Source of the DNA: JANQPX01 sp965204405
GTDB taxonomy: Bacteria; Pseudomonadota; Alphaproteobacteria; Geminicoccales; Geminicoccaceae
Direction: 5' to 3'
DNA length: 64,000 nt
Assembly: GCA_965204405.1 (NCBI GenBank)
Contig: CBDBEN010000005.1
Coordinates: 2,356,001-2,420,000 of the forward strand
Below, piece after piece: positions 25,958 to 34,574 of the stretch. Below the pieces are notes generated by a model, which was not told the origin of the DNA, did not search any database, and was given only the letters and a program-made list of their open reading frames with translations. The stretch's first letter is position 1, and the number at the start of each line of letters is the position of its first letter. A program made the position numbers and the translations under genes.

Positions 25958-27232
25958 TTGGCAGGTAGTCCAAAACATATCGGCAGCCGCAACGTTGACA
26001 GCACGCGCAACTACAACCGTGCTAGCGTGATGCAGCTCGTGCTGGAGACACCCGGCATAGACCGGACACGCCTGGCCGAGGCGACGGGTCTGACCAACGC
26101 CGCTATGACCCGCATTGTTCAGGAGCTTGTCAGTGCCAAACTGCTGATGGATACCGGCACGCTCGACGACCACGCCGGCCGCGGGCGGCGACGGACCGGA
26201 TTGAAGGTCAATGGCTCGGGCGGCTATGTGTTGGGTTTGAGCGTCCTTGCCTTCAATACCAGCGTGGCTCTTACCGACATTTCAGGCCAAACCATCGACA
26301 GCTTGACGGTTGAGCCCGTCGACCTCTCCAACCCGAAGCGCACGCTCGACGACATTGTTGGTGCTGCCAGGACATTGGTGCGCCGTCATGAGATCGAGCT
26401 CGGCAGAGTCTTCGGTATGGGTGCAGCTATTGCCGGTTATCTCGATCGCAGTGGTGACATCTGGGAACAGTCGCCTTATCTCGGCTGGCCGGCCTTCAAC
26501 ATCCGGCAAAGCCTCAGTAACCGGCTCAGCCTGCCGATCGCTATTGAGAACGTAAACTGCTGCATCGCCATTGCGGAAAGCCGCATTGGCAGTTGCGCCG
26601 GCATGAGCAACCTCATGCTGATTCGCGCGGCACTCGGATTGGGCAGTGCTAACATCGCAGACGGAGAGATTGTCCGGGGACATACGAACCGTGCGGGCCA
26701 GATCGGTCATATACCGGTCGATTCGAATGGCATCGTCTGTTCTTGCGGAAAGCGGGGCTGCCTTGCGACCCTGACGTCAGGTCTTGCGATCATCGATCGT
26801 CTGGGCCTGAAATCATCTGAGGAAAGCGAGCTTGGCACGGCCGAGAGCTTGAGCAACACATTGCGGGCTGTTCTGGATCGTGCTGGCGATGGCGATCCAG
26901 GAAGCATTGGAGCGGTGAAGGACGCCGCCAGCGCGTTGGGCAGGCATTCTGCAGCGTTGATCCAGGTCACCGATCCGGAGGCGGTCGTACTCACCGGACC
27001 ACTTGGCCGTCATCGCATCTATGGCGAGGCATTTCGTGAGGCACTGGGCATCGCTGGCGTGACAGCGAAAATCGTGACCGCGTATGAGCACGACATTGCT
27101 CAGCCGGCTATCGCTGCATCGGCGATGGCGCTGGCAACACAAGTCTACTCACCGACCTTCGATATTCAAAACCTGTTCGCCAAGACACCCACAGAACCCG
27201 ACAGCGATGACCGACGGAAGCTGGTCGTATGA
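25958..27232 (+). CDS. ROK-family transcriptional repressor
   Basis: A 424-residue regulator. Residues 20-65 are a winged helix-turn-helix (VMQLVLETPGIDRTRLAEAT, LTNAAMTRIVQELV). The C-terminal ROK domain has the zinc ligands His251 and CSCGKRGC (Cys261, 263, 268). The kinase-like E-N-D-x-N motif reads ENVNC, so the catalytic Asp is missing, as in repressors that only sense sugar. TTG 25958 follows GGAG with eight-base spacing; no ATG fits. The stop overlaps the TRAP permease start as ATGA, so it is the first gene of the operon. It probably senses a sugar or sugar acid derived from the imported substrate. Confidence 0.88.
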   Translation: MAGSPKHIGSRNVDSTRNYNRASVMQLVLETPGIDRTRLAEATGLTNAAMTRIVQELVSAKLLMDTGTLDDHAGRGRRRTGLKVNGSGGYVLGLSVLAFNTSVALTDISGQTIDSLTVEPVDLSNPKRTLDDIVGAARTLVRRHEIELGRVFGMGAAIAGYLDRSGDIWEQSPYLGWPAFNIRQSLSNRLSLPIAIENVNCCIAIAESRIGSCAGMSNLMLIRAALGLGSANIADGEIVRGHTNRAGQIGHIPVDSNGIVCSCGKRGCLATLTSGLAIIDRLGLKSSEESELGTAESLSNTLRAVLDRAGDGDPGSIGAVKDAASALGRHSAALIQVTDPEAVVLTGPLGRHRIYGEAFREALGIAGVTAKIVTAYEHDIAQPAIAASAMALATQVYSPTFDIQNLFAKTPTEPDSDDRRKLVV

Positions 27233-29114
27233 CCGTCGATCGCCACGGAGTGTTTTCCTTCCTCTTCACCAGCATCGCCGTGGGCCTGGTCGGCTTCAGC
27301 CTGTATACAGCGGCCTTCGGTGTGTTCCCGGACATCATCCAACGCGGTGTCCATCTCTCCCTGGCGCTCTTGCTCGTCTACATGCTCGCCGCCGGACAAG
27401 AGGGAACAGGAGGGGGCAAGTCACCCTTGCTGGCGCTGCTGGCAGTGATCGCGCTCGGCGCCGCCGGGTACCAGGTCGCCTTCTACGACGCGGTGGTTTC
27501 CCGCTACGGGGCGATGACCGACCTGGAGATCCTCATTGCCGCCGTCGCACTGGTCATCCTGCTTGATGCGACGCGGCGAACCATCGGCTGGTCGATGGTC
27601 GTCTTGGCGCTTGTTTTTCTCGGCTACGCCTTTTGGGGCAATTATCTCTGGGGCGATATCGCCCATCGCGGCTACGATCTGAAGCGAGTCCTGAGCCAGG
27701 TTTATCTCGGTGCGGACGGGATCTTCGGCACCCCGCTCGGGGTGAGCGCCACATTTGTGATTCTGATCGTCATTCTCGGCGCCCTGCTGGAAGGAACGGG
27801 GGCCTCGAAGGTCTTGATGGATATCGCCGTGGCGCTCACCGGCCGCTCCAGGGGCGGCCCGGCGAAGGCTGCCGTCGTCGGCAGCAGCCTGATGGGGATG
27901 ATATCGGGCACCGCGGTTGCGAATGTATTGACCACAGGCACCATCTCGATCCCGCTGATGAGGCGGGGCGGCTATCGCGCTCACGTCGCCGGTGCGATCG
28001 AGGCAGTCGCGTCCACGGGCGGGCAACTGATGCCACCGATCATGGGGGCCGCCGCTTCCTGATGGCCGATATCATCGAGACGCCCTACACGGAGATCGCG
28101 CGTGCAGCGATCATTCCAGCCGCCCTTTTTTATATCGCGGTGTTTGCGGCCGTTCATCTCGAGGCGGTGAAATCCGGGCTTCGGCCGCTTGACGAATCCG
28201 AGCTTCCATCGGCGAGGCAGTCGCTGCTCGAAGGCGGCCATGTGCTTTTGGCGATACCGGCCTTCGTCGGGTTTCTGCTCTACGGCTTCTCGGTGATGTA
28301 CTCGTCACTATGGGCAATCTGCGCCCTGATGGCTCTTTCCCTGCTGCGCCGCTCGACCCGCCTCGGCCCAAGGAAACTGGTTGAGGTCTGCAAGGCCTCC
28401 GTTGAAGCCGTCCTGCCGGTCGCGATGGCGACGGCGACGGCCGGGATCATCATCGCCGTGGTGACGTTGACGGGTATCGGCCTCAAATTCAGCTCCCTCA
28501 TCGTCACGCTTTCCGGCGGCAATCTCATCGTGGCGCTGGTGCTGACGATGGCCTCCTCGCTCATTCTCGGCATGGGCCTGCCGACGGCGGCGGCCTACAT
28601 CCTGGTCGCGACTTTGGCAGCGCCCGCGCTGATCAATCTCGGTGTCGACATGCTGGCCGCTCATATGTTCGTGTTCTATTCGGCCATGCTCTCGGCGATC
28701 ACGCCGCCTGTGGCCCTTGCCGCCTTTGCCGCCGCAGCGCTATCGGGCGAAAACCCGATGCGGATCGCCGTTACAGCGGTGAAATACGGGCTGGTCGCCT
28801 TCCTGATTCCCTATTTTTTCGTCCTGGATGTGCGTCTCCTGGGACTGGGCGACGTCTCCAGCATCCTGATGCCGGTGATCAGCGCAGCACTTGGCGCCAT
28901 CACCCTTGCCGGCGCGACGCAAGGCTGGCTGGCCGGCCTCTTGAGCTGGCCGCTTCGCTGCCTGCTGTTCGCGGGCGCCATCCTCCTCATCATTCCGGGG
29001 ATGCTGACCAATGTCGCCGGCCTGGCTGCCGTTCTGGCTGTTTTCGCCCTTCAGAAATTTGTGCTCGCCAAGTCGGACGCGAGAGCAAAGTCGCAACCCG
29101 GTGCAGGCCTCTGA
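27229..29114 (+). pseudogene. TRAP transporter fused 4TM/12TM permease (TAXI type), frameshifted
   Basis: The first frame (27229-28062) encodes the small-subunit-like helices and the start of the DctM domain up to GGQLMPPIMGAAAS and a stop. One T appears missing at about 28057; the next frame reads FLMADIIETPYTEIARAAII and continues with AAAYILVATLAAPALINLGV to TGA at 29114. The family motif GGQLMPPIMGAAAFLMA spans the break exactly, so the whole 628-residue protein is present in two frames. It would use a sodium or proton gradient to import the ligand delivered by the TAXI protein. Start overlaps the ROK stop (ATGA). A sequencing error or very recent mutation should be suspected since all other genes here are intact. 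Confidence 0.88.
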
Positions 29115-29166
29115 TCATGCCGCATGACTTGCGATACCCCATCAAAAACCACCTAGGGAGGTCCAC

Positions 29167-30156
29167 ATGAAACTCTTGAAGAAAATGCTCATTCCCCTGC
29201 TGGGGACCGGTCTCGGATTGTCCGTACCCGCTCACGCGGCCGATACATATGTTTCGATCGGCTCCAATCCCGTGGGCAATACCGCCTATCAGTGGGCGGC
29301 CGGCATATCCGACCTCGTCAACCGCAATGTCGACGGGGTGCAGATGACGGCCGAAGGCACCAAGGGCTATGTCGCCAATGTGCGCCTGATGCTCGATGGT
29401 CAGATCGAGGCCGGCTTTTCCAACTCCAAGCTTGCCTATGAAGCCTATAAAGGCGAAGGCGATTATGCCGGCACCGAGCCTGGCCAGATCCTGAGCTGGA
29501 TGTCAATCGCCCCGATCGTTCAGCATGTGGTCGTTCTCGAAAGCTCGGATATCCAGAGCCTGGCTGACCTGAAGGACAAGCGTGTCGGCATCGGCCAGCC
29601 CGGTGGCACATCGATGCTCGATGCGGAAATCCTGATGGAAGCAGCGGGCCTGGTCCCCGGCGAAAGCTTCGAGGATTTTCGTGTTCGTCTGCCGCAGATG
29701 GTCGACATGCTGTCCGATGGCCAGATCGATGCTCTGGTCTGGAACGGCTCGATCCCGCTGCCGCCGATCATCAAGCTGAAGTCGCAGCACAAGGTTCGCA
29801 TCCTGCCGATACCAGCCGATATCTCGGAGGCGATCCGGACGGCGTTCCCAGCTTACACCGCGGGTGATCTGCCGGCCGATACCTATGCCGAACAGCCTGA
29901 TGCCGTCCCGTCCTACCGCCTCGGCAACGTCCTCCTGGTGCGGGCCGATGTACCGGAGGAAATCATCTATCAGGCAACCAAGACGGTGATGGAGAATCTC
30001 GATCACATGGCGACCGTGCATCCTGCCTGGAAGCGCGTTTCCCTGGACAGCATCCTTGGCGGGTTTCAGGCACCGCTGCATCCGGGCGCTCTCCGTTACT
30101 ATCAGGAGGCAGGTGTTCCCGGCATCGAAGAGTTTGTTGCGCGCACCGCCAACTGA
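29167..30156 (+). CDS. TAXI-family TRAP transporter solute-binding protein
   Basis: A 329-residue periplasmic protein. Residues 1-24 form a signal peptide (MKLLKKMLIPLLGTG ending VPAHA). The mature part starts TYVSIGSNPVGNTAYQWAAG, the TAXI signature near the ligand pocket, and contains KRVGIGQPGGTSMLDAEIL. AGGGAGG stands well placed before ATG 29167. TAXI proteins deliver ligand to fused TRAP permeases, as in the previous gene. Family ligands known so far include glutamate and other acids; here a sulfated acidic compound is inferred from the downstream sulfatases. Confidence 0.9.
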   Translation: MKLLKKMLIPLLGTGLGLSVPAHAADTYVSIGSNPVGNTAYQWAAGISDLVNRNVDGVQMTAEGTKGYVANVRLMLDGQIEAGFSNSKLAYEAYKGEGDYAGTEPGQILSWMSIAPIVQHVVVLESSDIQSLADLKDKRVGIGQPGGTSMLDAEILMEAAGLVPGESFEDFRVRLPQMVDMLSDGQIDALVWNGSIPLPPIIKLKSQHKVRILPIPADISEAIRTAFPAYTAGDLPADTYAEQPDAVPSYRLGNVLLVRADVPEEIIYQATKTVMENLDHMATVHPAWKRVSLDSILGGFQAPLHPGALRYYQEAGVPGIEEFVARTAN

Positions 30157-30165
30157 TCTGCCGAA

Positions 30166-30191
30166 GCCGTGCGCTCTTCCGGGCGCACGGC
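30166..30191 (+). promoter_or_regulatory. Intercistronic hairpin after the TAXI gene
   Basis: GCCGTGCGC and GCGCACGGC form a perfect 9-bp stem with an eight-base loop, in the 65-base gap between the TAXI and sulfatase genes. It has no T-run, so mRNA stabilisation or partial stop is more likely than full termination. Confidence 0.6.
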
Positions 30192-30221
30192 CATTTCCTG
30201 GCTGCATCAAAGAATTGACTT

Positions 30222-31739
30222 ATGAAAACGGTCTTCGTCCTGCTCGACTCGCTCAATCGCAACGCCATGCAATGTTATGGCGAGACCAGTGTGCATACCC
30301 CGAATTTTTCGCGGTTTGCCGAACGGGCGGTGACGTTCGACAATCACTATGTCGGCAGCCTGCCCTGCATTCCTGCCCGCCGTGATCTGCATACCGGCCG
30401 GATCAACTTTCTGCATCGAAGCTGGGGCCCGCTCGAGCCGTTCGACGATTCTTTCCCCGAACTGTTGAAGCTCGCCGGCACCTATGCCCATATCGTCACC
30501 GATCATCACCATTATCTTGCCGATGGCGGCGCCACCTATCACCAGCGCTATTCCTCATGGGAGCTGGTGCGCGGGCAGGCGATCGACCGTTGGAAGGCCC
30601 ATGTCAATCCCGACCTCAAGGCCCTAAAGGCAGGTTATCACCCTCTCCAGCATCATCGCCTGAACTATATGATCAACCGCCAATATGTGGCGGCGGAAGA
30701 GGATTATTGCGGCCCGCAGGTCTTCGGGCTGGCGAAGCAATTTCTTGAGACCAACCACAGCGAGGACAACTGGTTTCTACAGCTCGAATGCTTCGACCCG
30801 CACGAGCCGTTCCACGCGCCAAAGCGTTTTCGCGAGATGTATCCGAGCAATTATCGGGGGCCGGTTCTCGACTGGCCGGTCTATAAGCGGGTGCAGGAAT
30901 CGCCGGAGGAAATCGACGAACTGCGAGCCAATTACGCAGCACTGACCACTATGTGCGACGAGTATTTCGGCCGCCTGCTCGACTTTTTCGACGCCAACGA
31001 CATGTGGAAGGACACCTGCCTGATCCTGACCACCGATCATGGTTTTCTTCTAGGCGAGCATGACTGGTGGTCGAAGAACCGCATGCCGGTCTATGACGAG
31101 ATCGCCCGAATTCCGCTGATGATCCATCATCCGGATTTCAAAAGTCAGGCGGGAACGAGGCGGCAGGCCCTGACCCAGACGATCGATTTGATGCCCACCA
31201 TTCTGGACATGCATGATCAGGCTATTCCGGAAGATGTTCTAGGCTTGTCGCTGCTGCCGCTTCTGGACGGCGACCATGCCCTCCGTAATGCGGCGATCTT
31301 TGGTTATTTCGGTGCCGCCTGCAACGTGACCGACGGGCGGTTCGTCTATCATTGCTATCCCGAGCGCCTGACGGCCGAAGAACTCTATGAATACACATTG
31401 ATGCCGACGCGAATGACCTCGCGTTTTGCGATCAGCGAACTGGTGGAGGCCACCCTCACCAACCCGTTCTCCTTTTCCAAGGGCGTCCCGCTGCTGAAGC
31501 TGAAACCCAGGGTCGATGACGAAGGCGAGCCGCTCGAAGTCCAGGGGATGACCTTTGAAGATACCGAAACACGGCTCTATGATCTCCGATCCGATCCACG
31601 CCAGAAAACACCGATCCATGACAGAAAAACCGAACACCGGATGGTCAACGCCATGACGCGGCTGATGCTCGATGCCGATGCCCCGTCCGAGCTTTTCCAG
31701 CGATTCAATCTTGCAGTCAGGAAGGTGGGCGATGTCTGA
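30222..31739 (+). CDS. Cytoplasmic type I sulfatase (C-x-P-x-R)
   Basis: A 505-residue alkaline-phosphatase-fold sulfatase. Cys49 in LPCIPARRDLHTGR matches the C-x-P-x-R formylglycine motif, the metal site includes Asp9 in VFVLLDS and the later TTDHGFLLGEHDWWSKN with the Asp-His pair. There is no signal peptide, so it should act in the cytoplasm on an imported sulfate ester. It requires a formylglycine-generating enzyme, which is not encoded in the window. Its stop overlaps the next gene by eight bases. It differs clearly from the second sulfatase at 34571, so two different ester bonds or two substrates are likely. Confidence 0.9.
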   Translation: MKTVFVLLDSLNRNAMQCYGETSVHTPNFSRFAERAVTFDNHYVGSLPCIPARRDLHTGRINFLHRSWGPLEPFDDSFPELLKLAGTYAHIVTDHHHYLADGGATYHQRYSSWELVRGQAIDRWKAHVNPDLKALKAGYHPLQHHRLNYMINRQYVAAEEDYCGPQVFGLAKQFLETNHSEDNWFLQLECFDPHEPFHAPKRFREMYPSNYRGPVLDWPVYKRVQESPEEIDELRANYAALTTMCDEYFGRLLDFFDANDMWKDTCLILTTDHGFLLGEHDWWSKNRMPVYDEIARIPLMIHHPDFKSQAGTRRQALTQTIDLMPTILDMHDQAIPEDVLGLSLLPLLDGDHALRNAAIFGYFGAACNVTDGRFVYHCYPERLTAEELYEYTLMPTRMTSRFAISELVEATLTNPFSFSKGVPLLKLKPRVDDEGEPLEVQGMTFEDTETRLYDLRSDPRQKTPIHDRKTEHRMVNAMTRLMLDADAPSELFQRFNLAVRKVGDV

Positions 31740-32931
31740 TCTTGTCGCCAGCGCCTTTTCCAATGCGGATCTCTCGGTCGAGATTGCCAAGGCGGAGCCC
31801 ATCGTCCTGCGCTCCCCTTGCCCGGTGCCTGTGCGCACATCCTTCGGAACCATGCATGACCGCCCGGCCCTGTTCCTCAGGCTCGAGGATCGGAACGGGC
31901 ATGTCGGCCTCGGCGAGGTCTGGTGCAATTTTCCAGCCTGTGGCGCCGAACACCGGGCACGCTTTCTGGAGACGGCCATCCTGCCGGCCCTGATCGATCG
32001 CCGTTTCGACGATCCGGCAAAAGGCTTCACCGCCCTCAGTCAGCAATTCGAGCGGCTGGCGATCCAATCCGGCGAGCCGGGTCCGATCGCCCAGTGCCTC
32101 GCCGGTATCGATCTGGCACTCTGGGACCTCGTGGCGCGACGGCTGGAAACGCCACTCCATGGGCTCCTGGGCAGCAAGGACGACCGTATCCGCAGCTATG
32201 CCAGTGGCATCAACCCGGATCAGGCAGGCCGCACCGTCGAGCGTTGCCGGACCGAGGGCTACACAGCCTTCAAGCTGAAGATCGGCTTTGACAAGGACAC
32301 GGATCTCGGCAATCTGCGCAACATTTGCTCCGGGCTGATCGAGGGTGAACGGCTGATGGTGGACGCCAATCAGGCCTGGATGCCCAGCGAAGCCGCTATC
32401 AGGGCGGGCGAGCTCGCTGCCTACCCGCTGGACTGGCTTGAAGAGCCGATGCTTGCGACGACAGCCCCCCTGGCATGGCAGAACCTCGCCCACACCTCAC
32501 CGATACCGCTGGCGGGCGGCGAAAATCTGATCGGCGGGCCAGCCTTCGATGAGGTGCTTGATGGCGATTGGCTGGCCGTGGTTCAGCCCGATCTTTGCAA
32601 ATGGGGCGGCATCAGCGGTGCCTTGCCGGTGGCAAGACGGATCATCGATGCCGGCAAACACTTCTGTCCCCATTTCCTCGGCGGCGGCATCGGGCTTGCC
32701 GCCTCCGCCCATCTTCTCGCGGCAGCCGGGGGTGACGGCCTGCTCGAAATCGATTCCAACCGAAACCCTCTCCGCGAAGACCTGTATTCGCCCGACGTGA
32801 AGGCTGGCTGGCTGACGATGCCCTCCAACCCTGGTCTCGGGATCGAGGTGGAAGCGTTCGATGCCTTTGTGAGCAATCACTCAGGCACGGCCGGCACATC
32901 GGTAAAAGGCACCGTCGAGCCAGCCCGATGA
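31732..32931 (+). CDS. Enolase-superfamily sugar-acid dehydratase-like protein
   Basis: A 399-residue MR-subgroup protein with intact catalytic parts: the KxK motif in FKLKIGFD, the three metal acids in LMVDANQAW, DWLEEPML and LAGGENL, and a QPDLCKWGG plus CPHFLGGG pair giving the Asp-His dyad of the acid-sugar dehydratases and racemases. ATG 31732 lies inside the end of the sulfatase gene (eight-base overlap). Such enzymes remove water from sugar acids to give 2-keto-3-deoxy acids. In the operon it would act after desulfation or oxidation; which sugar acid is used cannot be told. Confidence 0.88.
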   Translation: MSDLVASAFSNADLSVEIAKAEPIVLRSPCPVPVRTSFGTMHDRPALFLRLEDRNGHVGLGEVWCNFPACGAEHRARFLETAILPALIDRRFDDPAKGFTALSQQFERLAIQSGEPGPIAQCLAGIDLALWDLVARRLETPLHGLLGSKDDRIRSYASGINPDQAGRTVERCRTEGYTAFKLKIGFDKDTDLGNLRNICSGLIEGERLMVDANQAWMPSEAAIRAGELAAYPLDWLEEPMLATTAPLAWQNLAHTSPIPLAGGENLIGGPAFDEVLDGDWLAVVQPDLCKWGGISGALPVARRIIDAGKHFCPHFLGGGIGLAASAHLLAAAGGDGLLEIDSNRNPLREDLYSPDVKAGWLTMPSNPGLGIEVEAFDAFVSNHSGTAGTSVKGTVEPAR

Positions 32932-34574
32932 CCGACCCCGCTTATGATTACATCATCGTTGGCTCAGGCTCCGCCGGTTCGGTGGTCGCCAATCGGCTTT
33001 CCGCCAACCCGGATTGCAAGCTGCTGGTACTCGAAGCCGGCGATCGGGACCGAAATTTCTGGCTCAAGCTGCCGGTCGGCTATTTCCGCACGATCTATGA
33101 CCCACGCTTCTCACGCCTCTTCGGCACCGAGCCATCGGAGGGCGACGGCCAAAGGGGTATCGTTTGGCCGCGCGGCCGTGTGGTCGGCGGCTCAAGTTCG
33201 ATCAACGGGCTGATCTTCATCCGTGGGCAGCAGGAGGATTTCGATGACTGGCAGGCCCTTGGTGCCGATGGCTGGTCTTATGACGATGTGCTGCCTCATT
33301 TTCGCAGGCTTGAGCGTTTCGAGGGCGGCGATGGCTTCTATCATGGCCGGGACGGTGAGCTGCCGGTGTCGCCGCTGCGCAACCGCAACACCGCCTGCCA
33401 TGCCTGGATCGACGCCGCCTGCCAATATGGCCTGCCCGCCAATCCGGACTTCAACGGCGAGACCTCGCTGGGGGTCGGCGCCTATCATTTGAGCCTTGGC
33501 AAAAGGCTGCGGGCGAGTGCTGCGGCGGCCTTCCTGACCCCGATCCTCGGCCGATCGAACCTGACCCTCAAAACCAAAAGCCATGTCACCCGGGTCCTGT
33601 TTGGCGGAACCAAGGCGGAGGGTGTCGAATGGATCACGGACGGCAAGGTTCATAAGGCGTGCGCGGCGCGTGAGGTCATCCTCTGTGGCGGGGCGATCCA
33701 GTCCCCGCAGATCCTGCAGCTTTCCGGCATCGGACCGGCAGCGCTGTTGAAACGTCACGGCATCGATGTCATCGCCGATGCGCCGGATATCGGTGAAAAC
33801 CTGCAGGATCACTACCAGTTTCGCATCATTCTGCGCCTTCGGGAAAAGCTCTCGCTGAACGATGAGGTGCGCAACCCTCTGAAGCTTGCGAAAATGGGCG
33901 CCGACTGGCTGTTTTCCGGCACCGGGCCGCTGACCGTCGGCGCCGGTCAGGTTGGCGGCGCTGCCTGTACCCACCATGCCGAGGGCGGGCGGCCGGACAT
34001 CCAATTCAACGTCATGCCGCTCTCGGTCGACAAGCCGGGAACGCCGCTGCACGACTATTCGGGCTTTACCTCATCCGTTTGGCAGTGCCATCCGGGATCG
34101 AAAGGCCGGGTCCAGATCCGCTCGTCCGACCCCATGGCTGATCCGCTGATTGCACCGAACTACCTGTCGGAGGAGCGGGACCGGAAGGTCATGATCGACG
34201 GTGTCAGGGTTTTGCGCGCCATCCACGATCAACCCGCCTTCCGGCATCTTTGGGACAAGGAGATGATGCCCGGTGAGGCGGTCGGCACCGACGAGGAGAT
34301 CCTGGAGGCGATCCGCCATCACGGCGGCACCGTGTTCCACCCGAGCGGCACTTGCAGGATGGGCAGCGACCGCACAGCCGTGCTGGATGCAGAGCTTAGG
34401 GTCAACGGCGTCGAGGGGCTGCGGGTGATCGACGCGTCGGTGATGCCGAAGATCACGTCGGCCAACACCAACGCCGCCTCGCTGATGATCGGCGAAAAGG
34501 GTGCTGGCCATGTTATCGAGGGCGATCCAGCCGCACGGCGCAACGCGATTTCAAAGGAGGAACGTCTGGCATGA
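32928..34574 (+). CDS. GMC-family FAD oxidoreductase
   Basis: A 548-residue glucose-methanol-choline oxidoreductase. The N-terminus DYIIVGSGSAGSVVANRLSA is the FAD Rossmann motif, GRVVGGSSSINGLIFIRGQ is GMC signature 1, GAIQSPQILQLSGIGP is signature 2, and the active site His and Asn are in VFHPSGTCRMGS and TSANTNAASLM. GMC enzymes oxidise primary or secondary alcohols, as in choline dehydrogenase or sugar dehydrogenases. It starts in an ATGA overlap with the enolase-type gene and ends in another with the second sulfatase gene, so translation of all is coupled. Confidence 0.92.
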   Translation: MTDPAYDYIIVGSGSAGSVVANRLSANPDCKLLVLEAGDRDRNFWLKLPVGYFRTIYDPRFSRLFGTEPSEGDGQRGIVWPRGRVVGGSSSINGLIFIRGQQEDFDDWQALGADGWSYDDVLPHFRRLERFEGGDGFYHGRDGELPVSPLRNRNTACHAWIDAACQYGLPANPDFNGETSLGVGAYHLSLGKRLRASAAAAFLTPILGRSNLTLKTKSHVTRVLFGGTKAEGVEWITDGKVHKACAAREVILCGGAIQSPQILQLSGIGPAALLKRHGIDVIADAPDIGENLQDHYQFRIILRLREKLSLNDEVRNPLKLAKMGADWLFSGTGPLTVGAGQVGGAACTHHAEGGRPDIQFNVMPLSVDKPGTPLHDYSGFTSSVWQCHPGSKGRVQIRSSDPMADPLIAPNYLSEERDRKVMIDGVRVLRAIHDQPAFRHLWDKEMMPGEAVGTDEEILEAIRHHGGTVFHPSGTCRMGSDRTAVLDAELRVNGVEGLRVIDASVMPKITSANTNAASLMIGEKGAGHVIEGDPAARRNAISKEERLA

